Source of the DNA: Rhyacichthys aspro
Lineage: Eukaryota > Chordata > Actinopteri > Gobiiformes > Rhyacichthyidae
Assembly: GCA_036850595.1 (NCBI GenBank)
Contig: CM072151.1
Coordinates: forward strand, 17,089,307 to 17,153,306
Reading direction: 5' to 3'
DNA length: 64,000 nucleotides
Part shown: piece by piece, positions 38,925 to 48,998 of the stretch
Numbering within the stretch: position 1 is the stretch's first letter
Layout: each line of letters begins with the position of its first letter
Notes under the pieces: generated by a model
What the model was told of the DNA's origin: nothing
The model's input: the letters and a program-made list of their open reading frames with translations, nothing else
Databases searched by the model: none
Made by a program: the position numbers and the translations under genes

Positions 38925-39365
38925 AAACATGCATTGTGTAAAATTTTGTAGTATAAAGTACACTTATATAAAAACAAACACAAGTCATAACAATGCTTTC
39001 AATTGCATCAAAATACACTACACTTTGCATTTGTATTGTGTTTGTATAGACGTTTAAAGCTCGATAGAACACAGTGGAACAGTCATTATTTCCAGTTCCT
39101 ACAACTGCCAAGAGGGGACAAACTGAGCACTGCTGTAAAAGAAGCACATGTATGTTTCTTGATTGAACACAGTCTTGTATGAAGGCTCAGATGGTCTTTG
39201 TAAATGCAATGTTTATGTAAATTGGACTTTGTTCATGGAAACAGCATGTCCCTGCAGGGTGTCCCTACCAAATGTGATGATGTAAGGTTTGTTTAATTGA
39301 AATACAAGCGTTTAGTATTGTTCTTTAGTAGCCCAGAATGCACCAAACAGCACACCTTTTGCTAT
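38925..39365 (+). repeat. Dispersed repeat family R2, plus-strand copy
   Basis: It starts near GCATTGTGTAAAATTTTGTA, contains GACAAACTGAGCACTGCTGT (about 39118) and CAGCATGTCCCTGCAGGGTG (about 39243), and ends CAAACAGCACACCTTTTG. The order and spacing match the copies at 11279 and 48500. Confidence 0.7.
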
Positions 39366-40401
39366 TTTACCATTTTTATCAGCCCCTATCTGCTTTTTTA
39401 GAACAAAGGCCAGCTGTAATCTGCATTCTTGCCACTAGATGTCATAAAATCCTACACAGTTCCTGTTAAATTAGTACTGCAGACCAGACTCATTTTATTT
39501 TTTGGTCTAATCTCGCTCTGATATAAGACTGGACATGTTTTCAAGCTGCTTCCTGGTATCATATCCAATGCACGGTTCAATTCCAATGGTCTTGTTGATC
39601 ACAATCCCTAAAAGTCTTGGTCATGACTTGCCTCCAGTGTGGTCTTAACAGCAAATTTAGTCTTGAATTTCTTTGTAGAATTAGCAATAGTCTGTCTTCG
39701 TCCTATGTTGAGATGTCATGCTAAAGTCTATTCCAATGACAACATTCAGGAACAATACCCAGATTGTATTATATAACATTATGGAAAGTATAGTGTCTGT
39801 TCTGCTTCATCCCCTGAGGTCCACAGAGCACCACCTTTCCACTCAGCCAGTGTGCCAGCTCTGTGAGGCGGCCATTGTTGAGTTTAGCTTCAGCGCTGGA
39901 AAGAGCTTTAGTCAGTCTTCCCACTCGGCTTTACTCACTTCACGTTTTATACCAAAGAGCTCTGTTTCCTGCCCTGGCGCCATGGCACGCCGCTGACAGT
40001 AGCTTTTATAGATCTCCTGAACGGACTCGGTTACGGTTCGTGCTCCGTCCCGCATGTGAACTCAAACACAGCGTAATACTGAGGTATATAGGGCTTTAGT
40101 AAAGGGATAGAGGTAATTGTACACAGGCCCCTGAAGTGAAAAAGACAAGTAGAGTCTCAGTATCGGTTTTACAGTGAACTTCAGCTATAGAGATGACATA
40201 GATTGGCTTTGACAGAGCCAGTGCTGAATGCATGGATCTAGTGTTTACTGTTTGTGTGCTCAGTAAAGGCCAGAGAGTCAACTTCAGTTCACTTTAGAGA
40301 AATGTGCTTTTGGTTTGTGGTTCTGAACTGGCCTCACCTGGGCATACACTTTCTCTGCTTAATAAATAGTGACACACTTTTATAGAATTTAAATCAACCT
40401 C

Positions 40402-40428
40402 TGTTGTTTGTTTGTTTGTTTGTTTTAA
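40402..40428. repeat. GTTT microsatellite
   Basis: Short run of about six TTTG units followed by TTTTAATAAA. Confidence 0.85.
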
Positions 40429-40557
40429 TAAATAGTCAAATTCGGAGTGAAATATTGCCTAAAAATCAATATATCAATATATTTTGTGGTAAGAAAATAA
40501 ACAATATAAAAAATAGTGGACAAAACTGCACAACTAACACAGCCTGCTGGATTTGTT

Positions 40558-40672
40558 TGGCCTTTTCGCCTTTAATTGATAGACAGTGAAGACAGACAAG
40601 AGAGAGGGGAATGACCAGAGCTGGATTCAAACCTGAGTCGCCCGAGTATGCGGTCTACCTTTTAGGGACATG
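40558..40672 (-). mobile_element. tRNA-derived SINE (minus strand)
   Basis: On the minus strand a tRNA-like head has a B-box-like GGTTTGAATCC (40623-40633 complement). It is followed by CATTCCCCTCTCTCTTGTCT and a tail CACTGTCTATCAATTAAAGG then CGAAAAGG. The SINE at 48863-48998 has the same layout: B box, CATTCCCCTCTCTC, CACTGTCTT and AAAAGGCAAAA. From memory this tail type is common in percomorph fish transcripts. Confidence 0.75.
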
Positions 40673-40739
40673 ATGTTGTCTCGTTGACGATGAATCCTCT
40701 TTTTTTTTTAAAGTTGAGAGCAATAAATGTAGATCATAA

Positions 40740-40910
40740 ACCTCTGTGGAAAATTGCGTTATCAAATAGAAACATGAGTGTGCTTCTCCTAAAGCTGTGC
40801 TCAGTTTGTCCGCTCTGAGATTTTATAAAACGTGAACAGAAACAAAAAGGAACTAACGGCTGCTTTCATTGCCTTTTTCTCTGGCTATAATCGTCTGTTT
40901 TCTTAAGAAA
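40740..40910 (-). repeat. R2 fragment (minus strand)
   Basis: GCTGTGCTCAGTTTGTCC (about 40794-40811) is the reverse complement of the R2 word GACAAACTGAGCACTGCT. GAACTAACGGCTGCTTTCAT matches the complement of the 11430 and 10350 R2 segments. It lies just after the minus-strand SINE. Confidence 0.55.
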
Positions 40911-41328
40911 GGAAAAAAGTAATTATTTTAGGCTATTATATGTATTGGAAACATACTTTAACTGTATACTAGAAGATGTTTGTAGTATATTGTGTTTTTT
41001 GAGTTTGTCCTCACCCTTATGGAGGGTCTAAGGACAGGGGATGTTGTCTTGTTCATCCTGTTAGCATATTTACTGTCTTGTGTTTTTGTGAATGCCATTG
41101 AGGCACAAAAACCTCAAAGGGCTTTAAATAAGATTGAACTGAATGTTTGTCAGATAACATGACATAGATGTGCATTATACTGTATGTTTCAACCTTTTTT
41201 TCTCCTATATTACTCATCCCACAAAGAACATGCTTGCAATCTCCTTTTGGATCAGGATCCAGCTATTGAGAAAGCCAGCTTTAGATGGAGGCTCCTCTTT
41301 CAGCATCTCCTTTCTGATGTGAACCGTT

Positions 41329-41474
41329 CTGAAAGCTCCTGATTCCAAACTATTTCTCAGGTCAAAAAGAAACTGTAATTGTTTGACAGGGAACACGCTT
41401 GTTTGAAACACTAGAGGATGATATCTATCCCGATCAAGAGAAAGAGAAATCGCTTGTCGTTTACTTTTGACATT
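41329..41474 (+). repeat. Local duplicated segment, copy 1
   Basis: It aligns in the same orientation with 43023-43194. Shared words in order are CTGAAAGCTCCTGAT, TCAGGTCA, GTAATTGTTTGACAG, CACGCTTGT, ACACTAGAG, ATCAAGAGAA and CGTTT. The copies differ by many substitutions and several indels. It may be an unrecognised repeat family or an old segmental duplication. Confidence 0.55.
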
Positions 41475-43022
41475 TGAAGCGCACATTAACCTCTGTTGCA
41501 GAAAAGAAAAGGGAAATACCCAGAGCATTGTTTGGCCGTTACAACTTGCCGAGGTATTTGATTTCACAATGTTTAAGGAGAAAAATGTGTGGTCAGATTG
41601 CGCTTGAATGCTCCCTTGGGATAGAGTTGGCTATGTTCGAGGCAGTTGGAACAAAAAGACCAGCTAACTCATTCCACCTCGTGATACCTTTGTGCGCTGC
41701 GAGGATGTGACGGATACAGATGTCACCTTCTGGAACGCGCGCTGGTGATTTATTTATCTGACCGTTATGTTCAGTTTGACTTTGTATTTATGACTCCGGA
41801 AATCACCCGCATTAACAGGAGTCCCTAACCTTGTGTTGTGGTCCACAGGAGACAGTCACTTTCCGAGGGGGACTGTCAGGCAGCTCTGAGGCTTTGGCTT
41901 ATCTTCATCGAATGGATTTCATTTTGGCTCGGTGAACGCTTCTCGAACACTCCTCCTGGGTCAGACACTAGATCCCCCCTGGTGGGCCCTCGGCTAGGCC
42001 CCAAAACCCTGCGGTCTTAGAGCAGAGAAGGCCTGTTTGTCTTGGTACAGAGCAACAACAAATCTCTTTGGGGAGAAAAGCCTCGTTAAAGTGAAACTAA
42101 GCTGCCGAGGCATTTGTAGCTCAATCCGACACAAACACTCCGTCTTCAGTCAACAGATAACCGATCTCAACTATCATCTTGAGATTTTTTTCCAGTAATA
42201 TTCCACTGTTGTACTCTCCCCTCAACTTTGTGACCCCAGTTCTTTTTTCTTCTCCCTATTTTGATCATATTTGCATCAGACATAGCTCCACACCCTTGTT
42301 TTATAGAACTCTGAGCTCATCCTTGTTGACGTTTGTCTTCTCTTGGTAATGGGATCACTTTAGGTGCAATTTAGCTCAAACAAAGCAGGTCACTGCTCTT
42401 AAACAAGCCTTAAATTTAAGTGAATGCTTGTGTAAAAAGTGCCCAGTCAATTCAGCAGAAGAATCACATAATGTATGCCTTACCTCAGCCCTATTTTGTG
42501 TAAAATTAGCTAATGGAACGGTGAGCTCACTCACTCACACTAGACTCATAAATGAAACACTCTGACTAATAGGACAACATGTGCTAATTGGGTATTATCT
42601 CACGTGTTTACATTATTCAGATGAGTGCATTTCATTGTGGGATTAATGGGAAAAATGTATTATGAACTAGTGTTGTGTAACAGCAAAATAGTGATGCACA
42701 ATAATAGCATTTCTTGGAAGAGCTGTGTAAGGTAAATGGAGTTAGTGATAAAAATATGCTTATGCAACTAAGGGTGAGTTTATAAAAATTTGGATCAAAA
42801 CCAGAAACAGGAAAAATATGACAAAATGCAATTCTAAAGTCGTGTAGCTTCTCAGGGGCAGAATAAGTCTTTTGGAATAAACTAAAACATTGGAGCAGTG
42901 CAAAACCGCAGAGAAAAGAGGAGGTAAAATAGTGTTTGGTGCAGACTCATGAGTTTATAGGTAAAAGCAATAAAACAAATGTCTCAACGTCTCAATCCAC
43001 ATCTTTTTTTTCATGTACTGCA

Positions 43023-43194
43023 CTGAAAGCTTCTGATGCCGAGGTTTTTTTTTAACATTTTTTTCAGGTCAGCAGTTGTTGAAATGAAAATGCAATTTGT
43101 CAACAGAGCACAGGCTTGTCCGACACACTAGAGAATAGCATCTAATCAATCAAGAGAATGGAAAATTAGTTGCCGTTTGTTTTTGCATTAGTTG
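43023..43194 (+). repeat. Local duplicated segment, copy 2
   Basis: Partner of 41329-41474. It carries CTGAAAGCTTCTGATGCC, TCAGGTCAGCAG, CAATTTGTCAACAG, CACAGGCTTGT, ACACTAGAG, ATCAAGAGAA and TTGCCGTTTG. An extra T-rich insertion follows the first block. Confidence 0.55.
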
Positions 43195-44169
43195 TCTATG
43201 CTTTAGTCAACACGATGGCAGACAATAGTGACATACGTTAAACCTTCAGCTTATGAAGTCATCACACAGGAGACTTCATTCACAATAATTGCCAATAGTA
43301 AGTAGTAAGTGGGAGTTGCTTGCTGCTACCATTACCTTCTTATGACCCATGGGGAAAAGCGCTAAAAATAATTGAATGGATTTTGCTTGAATTTCATTTG
43401 AACATATGTAATAATAAAAACATTCAATATGTGAGTGTGGACTACAATATGAACTCTTCTTTGTCAGCAAGCTGCACAATTATCTTAAAGAAACTGGAGT
43501 TTGTGATGACAGTGTGATGATTAGTCATGTGATTCTGACATGTAAAAAAAAAAAAAAGGCAGTGATTCTCTAAATAAATGAATAACTGGCTGTGTTGTTC
43601 TTACTAGACTTTTCATTTGGCCACATTATTGAGGGAAAAAACATTGACCGAGTTTTTTTTTTTTTTTCTGTATGTCTGAATAGTTCCACTCTACTTCACA
43701 ATAACAAAAATGCAATTTGATTCAGTAATTTAACACTACAAAAAATGTTTTAAAAAAGTGTTAAATAGAGAAGCAGTAAATAGGAGTTGGGTGTATAAAA
43801 GATAGCCATAGACACAAAAAGTGGATTTTGTTCATTAAATCTTTGTCTTCTAGTCTGATTTTAATGTGATTTGTCTAAAATTAACAATTGGCCAACGATA
43901 TCTGCAACATGAAAATTATACAATAACAATACACATGATATGTTGCCCTACCTTTATTTGTAAATGGATCATTTTGGATAATTTTAGTAATAGTGGTTTT
44001 CATACCTTGTTAGTCTTAAAAATGGATGCCATCTCATGCCTAATAATGATTTTTGCTCACAAGAATTCACTACATCAATACCTCAAATAAGCTAATATTG
44101 CTTCTCAGTGTTGTTTAAACAGTATTAATCCTGTTTGTACATGGATGACTGTATCTCTCTTTCTTCCAG

Positions 44170-44449
44170 GCTTTAGGAGACTCCGATTTCCCGTCCATGC
44201 TCCGGCAGCTGCTCTCTCTGATGAAGCCCCGTGAAGTCGAGGGCACCTCTGGGTCCAAACGTGGGGACGACGAGTGCGGCCCGGACGAGCTAATCCTCCT
44301 GCTGGTCTACCTTTACTCCCTGGCAGACGAGGCCCAGGCGGCGGACCAGGACGACGAAGAAGAAGAGCTGGAGAGGGAGCTGATAGGAGCGCTCACTCTA
44401 GTCATCACCAAGGAGCCAGAACTCAGCCCTTTACTGCAAAAATTGACAG
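44170..44449 (+). CDS. scfd2: scfd2 internal exon (third of three visible)
   Basis: Exon of 280 bases: 93 full codons plus one base, starting in phase 0 after TCTTTCTTCCAG and ending at a GTAAGA donor (44450) in phase 1. It follows directly on the exon at 14563-14738. Landmarks are ALGDSDFPSMLRQLL, LMKPREVEG, GPDELILLLVYLYSL, ELIGALTLVITKEPELS and PLLQKLT, matching the human SCFD2 words LLPMIKP, PEELLILLIYIYS and LSPLLQKIT as I recall them. Between YLYSL and ELIGA lies a strongly acidic loop (DQDDEEEELERE), and there is a charged, serine/glycine-containing loop before GPDEL. These look like variable surface loops between conserved helices of the SM-type fold. The next exon, expected to start with two bases completing a G-initial codon, was not found in the remaining 19.5 kb. 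Confidence 0.94.
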
Positions 44450-46200
44450 GTAAGAGCAGCCAGGACAGTAAAATCACATGAACACACTCTTGGAATAGAT
44501 TGAGTTGAAAAGAAATCGCTGTTTAGTCTCATAAAAGTTAGTTCGACTTGACGTTTACTGTTCTTTGTGCACACAGGGATCAGTTTAAGGCCATGAGCGT
44601 ACAGTGTGATCTGTCATGCATAAAAAGTCTAAATTTAGCACAGATTTTCGCAATGTGGGTTTAGGTAATTATTAAACGCACCATTAAAATGAACTTATTA
44701 TGAGCTGATATGAGATATTTTATTGCAATAAAATTCTCAGCCCTATTGCCAAAGTTCCAGGAGCGAGCCAGGTTTTGTGATGGTCCAAAAGGAGAGGAAT
44801 TACAGCCAGAGAGCTGGAACGGCTGATGCTGTATTTCCGCTCCGCGACTCCAGTCCAGATAAAGGCAGGTTTTTTTCACAATGTTCACACCTCATCTCTC
44901 TCGGCTCTCTTTGTATCACACGTGCACACCTGCCCACGCGCTCTCAACACGCTCTGCCAGGTCAGTTTGGCCGGCGTCGGCACCAGAACGGGCTGTGGGA
45001 ACGTCTGCATGCACTTTTTAGTAGAAGTGTGAAAGAGAAATGACTCGGGCTTTCAGACTTTGGGACACTGATACGGTTTGTCATGCGAGGAGAGTATGAA
45101 TCGTCTTTGTGTCTGTGGAGGAGACGCTGTGGAAAGTGTGGAATCGGCCGCTGTCTGAAGAGGTAGCTTCCAAAAACAGCTCACATTGACTGAGACTTCA
45201 ACAAAAACTTCTAAAACCTTTAGATCTGTCTTTGAACACACTTGGAGTGAATTTGAAGATTATTGCTCTTTTAAGCTGTTTGTAGGAGCTTAATGGCTGT
45301 CCTAGCTTTGAAGACACACACATAGAAGATACTGACCGGTTGGCATCTGTGGTTAGACAGACACTGGTGGTACTCTGGCTCTCTGTGGTGGTATTTGAGA
45401 ATCTCTGATGACTACAAAATGCAGGACTATTGATTTCTGAAACAACTTTTCTATAATACACTTTACTCTACCACTAAATGTTGGGACTCTTAAAAAGCTG
45501 TGGGATTCAAAATGTGATTTCAAAGAAGCAGCACAACAAACAAAGTTAATTTCATAACATTCATATGTTCATATAAAACTTAAAAAGGCATAGATCCATA
45601 TTGACAGGTGGTACTTGGAAGGACAAATATTTTCTGGGGTGGTACTTGATGAGAGTTTGAGAATCACTGAACTACACTGTTTGAAAATAATACTTAATAA
45701 GACAAAAAAAAAAAAAGACAAAAGCAAGTCCAAGATGAGCCCAAGAACAAAAAAGTGATGTATTATATTATCAATAATATATTAACAAATGGTCCTGAGT
45801 GGCTTAATAAAAAATGATTGACCATCAATACAAGACCTGGAGACAGTGGACACTCAACACAGTGTAGTATTGAATATGCTGTCTGTCCATGCTTCCGAGG
45901 ACTGAGATTATAAAGTCTAATAGCAGGTCAATGCCATTACACTTGGAGCTGAGTTATCTGTGAAGCACTGGCCTTGATGAAGAGGGAAGGAGCTGACCAG
46001 TCTGTGACAACTTCACATTTAGTCCATAAGTGAAGGGAAGACATTTGTTTTGCATTAGTCAGTTCTTCATCTTTGCACTTCCTCTTTGATTAGCCCTCAC
46101 TTAAATCCTATTTGTCGTGAGATGCATTGGTACATTTTTTAATTGGAGTATTAGTCACAGGTTCAGGCCCGAACCAGGCCTTCTTCTTGTTGATCGTGTG

Positions 46201-46728
46201 CAGTGTTAATTTTGTTGCCGAATTATTTTCATCATAGTTTTCATCAGCGACATATTTTTGTAGCAGAAAAAGAAATGAAAACTAAATAAAAGGTAACTGA
46301 TGAGAATGAAAACTATGACTAAATGTATCGACACTTTCGTCAATGAATAAAAACAAAACGAAAACAGATTTGAAATCCAATCAAAAGGAGGAACGAGTGA
46401 GACAAAGAAGAAGAGATCCAATCAGAACTCACGTTTTTGAGCACCGTGGAAGTGATGTCAGGCACAAATGTTTGTTATGTGTGGCTTTTAAATATCAAAC
46501 AATGCTAACACTTGGGACCTCAACACTAGGTGTAACAGGTTAATATTAGTTTCAATTATTTCAGGTATTACCCTTTATATTTTAGTGACTATTGTAGATA
46601 TTGTCAGCCTTATTCTCATTATATTTAGTCGACTAAAACTAGACAAACTAAAAAGGAGTAGATGACAAAATTATGACTAAAGCTAAAGTGCATTTTAATG
46701 AAAAGACTACAACAAAATTAAAATATTG
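46201..46728. mobile_element. Non-autonomous DNA transposon with TTTAGTCGACTAAA palindrome
   Basis: The left end is CAGTGTTAATTTTGTTG. The right end read inwards is CAATATTTTAATTTTGTTG, giving inverted termini that match over TTAATTTTGTTG with a two-base gap near the tip. A perfect 14-base palindrome TTTAGTCGACTAAA occurs at 46624-46637 near the right end, followed by ACTAGACAAACTAAA. I recall this ACTAAA/SalI-palindrome signature from widespread vertebrate hAT-related repeats. There is no transposase frame and no convincing target duplication. Confidence 0.6.
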
Positions 46729-48139
46729 TGTGTGTTGGAGCACAGAGCAGCAGCAAGAGTGTGGCCAAGCGGATCAAGCCAAGCCCCTAAGATGAATGAA
46801 GTGTCTACCTCCACACCACAAACAGCTGTACCTCCCAGAGTAATAGCGTCTTTAACCTTGAGCCTGTGCGCACACGGCCTCCTCCCCCTGCACCACGGCT
46901 CATAATTAGAGCTACTTTTAGCTCCACACCCTGAAATAATACACGGCTGTTTGTTTTTTTTTGTTTTTTTACCATATCGCACTTTGGCTGGTATAGTATA
47001 TAGGGTCGCTTAATCTTCGTAATAAAGCTTGTTGATCCCCGCAGCTCTCTTTTTTACCCTCCTTTTTTACGTCTCTCGCTGCGTCTCTCCTTCTTCCTGT
47101 TCGACTTGGCTAAGTGCAGCCTAAAATTGGGGGGCCTCTTGGCAGGCACAGTCTACAAGATGTGGCTCATGTTAAAAACCTGCCTCGCTCTTATAAACAC
47201 TTGGTTGGAAATTAGCCTGTCGCAGTGTGCCAGGTGGACAGAAAAAATAACAATGTGAGCAAGTCAGAAGTTCAGCGCTCCCCTTTTTTTTTTTTTTTTC
47301 TTTTCTTTTTTTATTTAAAGCGTACCCCGTTGTGTATGTGCGTGTCCGAGCGTCTGCGTGAGTTTTACGGCGGCCAATGAAAAGCTTGGCTCGGAGTAAC
47401 ATGAGGCGGGAGCTAGTCTCTCTCAGCATCCAGAGCAAAACATTGATTGTGACATTCTCCGCCAATTAAACGAGTCAAATGGAAACCAGACGTCGAATGA
47501 AACCTGGTCGCCATGAGAACGGTGTTTGTACAAATTCTTCAATTCTGTTCCCCTCGGCTACAGTAGGAAGACGGCGCACAGATGCACACACACACATTAC
47601 AGACGGAGGAACAATATACACATGAGGAAAAGCATCCATCAAAAACACAGAGAGAAGCGAGGTTAGGGCAATAAGCAATAAGAGGCAGGCTAATGCTACG
47701 CCCCGAACTCCCCAGCTGCCTCCTTATGGGAGCTTAATTAAAGAGTGTCTTCAGGACACCAGGGCTGCTCAGGCTGCCGTAAACTTCCATGCTTCCTGTC
47801 TCGGCTTGGAATATTTAGTTTGCAGCGCTGCAGACGGGGCGACACAACAACACTGGAAATGAAATGGGCACTTACAGTTCAGGGAAATGGAAAATGTCAG
47901 ACTGAATTAAGGTGGCGCAAGTCAAGGAGACATGATTACAACTAATTAAAGAAGTTCATTTAAAATGCAAACATCTTCCACGTAGAGTTAAAGGTTATCG
48001 TGGAAACAGCTTTCAGACAGGATTGATTTAAGTTGGAGAATGATGACTCTAAAGATATTGAAGTGAATCATTACATTACAGCTTATGGTTCAGTGACAAG
48101 ATGTGGGAAAATACTATTAAAACAATGTGTAATATTGAG

Positions 48140-48475
48140 TCGGTAGACATGACCAGAATAATTCGATAACTGTCAGTAATCCGATAATTATTAAAATCGG
48201 ATTTGATGTGTTAATATGCGCTTCAGAAATGCGATAATTAAAAAACCCTGCTTTACATGTTTCAGTCCATTATCGTATTTCTTTCAGGGTACATACATTC
48301 ATGGTGATGTAAGATACAACCTTCCTTCCCGTTATTTTCAGAACATTTAGTCTTGTCTTGCTGTACATGACAATCAGATAACTGCCGGAAATCAGATAAT
48401 ACTGTTTACATGATCACTTAATAATCTGAAAACACCAGAAATCTGATAATCTGATTTTTAGTGTGCATATGAGTC
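48140..48475. mobile_element. Decayed repeat with ATCGGATT / GATAAT words
   Basis: GATAA-type words recur: AATCCGATAAT, AATCGGATTTGATGTG, GAAATGCGATAAT, AATCAGATAACTG, AATCAGATAAT, AATCTGATTTTTAGTGTGC. CTGTTTACATGATCACTTA is also present. ATCGGATTT-GTGTG-TATG near the left and CTGATTTTTAGTGTGCATATG near the right are direct copies of one word. It looks like an old non-autonomous DNA element with internal repeats; the borders are approximate. Confidence 0.45.
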
Positions 48476-48499
48476 AATGGAACATATGAGTCAGTATGT

Positions 48500-48834
48500 T
48501 GTAGCACTCGTTTGTTAAAGCTTGACATTTCAATCTCCATGTTGAACCACGTGGAAAGAGATATTAGCTCCATTACAACTGAACAAACTGAGCACTGCTC
48601 GAGGATTCATGTGACATGAAGTGCATTCATGTCACATTCCTCCATAAAAGATCAGGACATTTATGAACTAAATTGAACTCATCAGCTGAACTATTCCCAC
48701 TGGGTTTTTCCCTAGACAACAGCATGTCCCTGTAGGGCTACCGTAGGTGCTCACAAGCTGTAGAAAGAAGGGTTGAGAGAAGGTATTAGCAATCTGTAGT
48801 GTTGGCAAAAACATCAAACTGCTCCTTTTAAAAC
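48500..48834 (+). repeat. Dispersed repeat family R2, plus-strand copy
   Basis: It contains GAACAAACTGAGCACTGCTC (about 48582), CAGCATGTCCCTGTAGGGCT then ACCGTAGGTGCTCACA (about 48720-48755), GCTGTAGAAAGAAGGGTTGA and the end AAACTGCTCCTTTTAA. This copy gives the clearest right terminus of the family. A 12-bp perfect hairpin lies inside (48609-48637). Confidence 0.7.
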
Positions 48835-48862
48835 CTCAATATTTTTATATAAAAGTCAAGTA

Positions 48863-48998
48863 CATGGGGTGGTAGAGCACACACCACATACCTGGGCGAC
48901 CCCGGTTCAAATCTGGCTTGGGTCATATGTTCAGTGTCATTCCCCTCTCTCCTCCCTGTTTCCTGTTTATCACTGTCTTATAAAAAGGCAAAAAAAAA
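48863..48998 (+). mobile_element. tRNA-derived SINE (plus strand)
   Basis: The A-box-like TGGTAGAGCACACACC and B box GGTTCAAATC (48904-48913) form a decayed tRNA-like head. They are followed by the body CATTCCCCTCTCTCCTCCCT and the tail CACTGTCTTATAAAAAGGCA then a run of A. It is not a functional tRNA: the acceptor stem and anticodon arm cannot be folded convincingly. Same family as 40558-40672. Confidence 0.8.

Larger units (their letters stand above)
14739..44169 (+). other. scfd2: scfd2 intron (29.4 kb)
   Basis: Phase-0 intron from GTTTGA to TCTTTCTTCCAG. It holds a minisatellite (19190-19575), a possible mobile-element ORF relic (19613-19801), an unexplained long open frame (24772-25419), a homopolymer-rich suspect stretch (26461-26620), R3 copy 1, a hAT-like element (28743-29048), two TTTAGTGTT-like degenerate tracts, a 975-bp element with inverted ends (35811-36785), R2 copies, a minus-strand SINE (40558-40672) and a duplicated segment (41329/43023). 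Between these I see unremarkable AT-rich DNA without recognisable exons, including 14739-19189, 20000-24700, 29530-30300, 31000-33880 and 37000-38900. Confidence 0.88.

Noticed and set aside
48863..48945. tRNA-like sequence with a B box
   Set aside because: It cannot be folded into a functional tRNA and continues into a SINE body and tail, so it is a SINE head rather than a tRNA gene.
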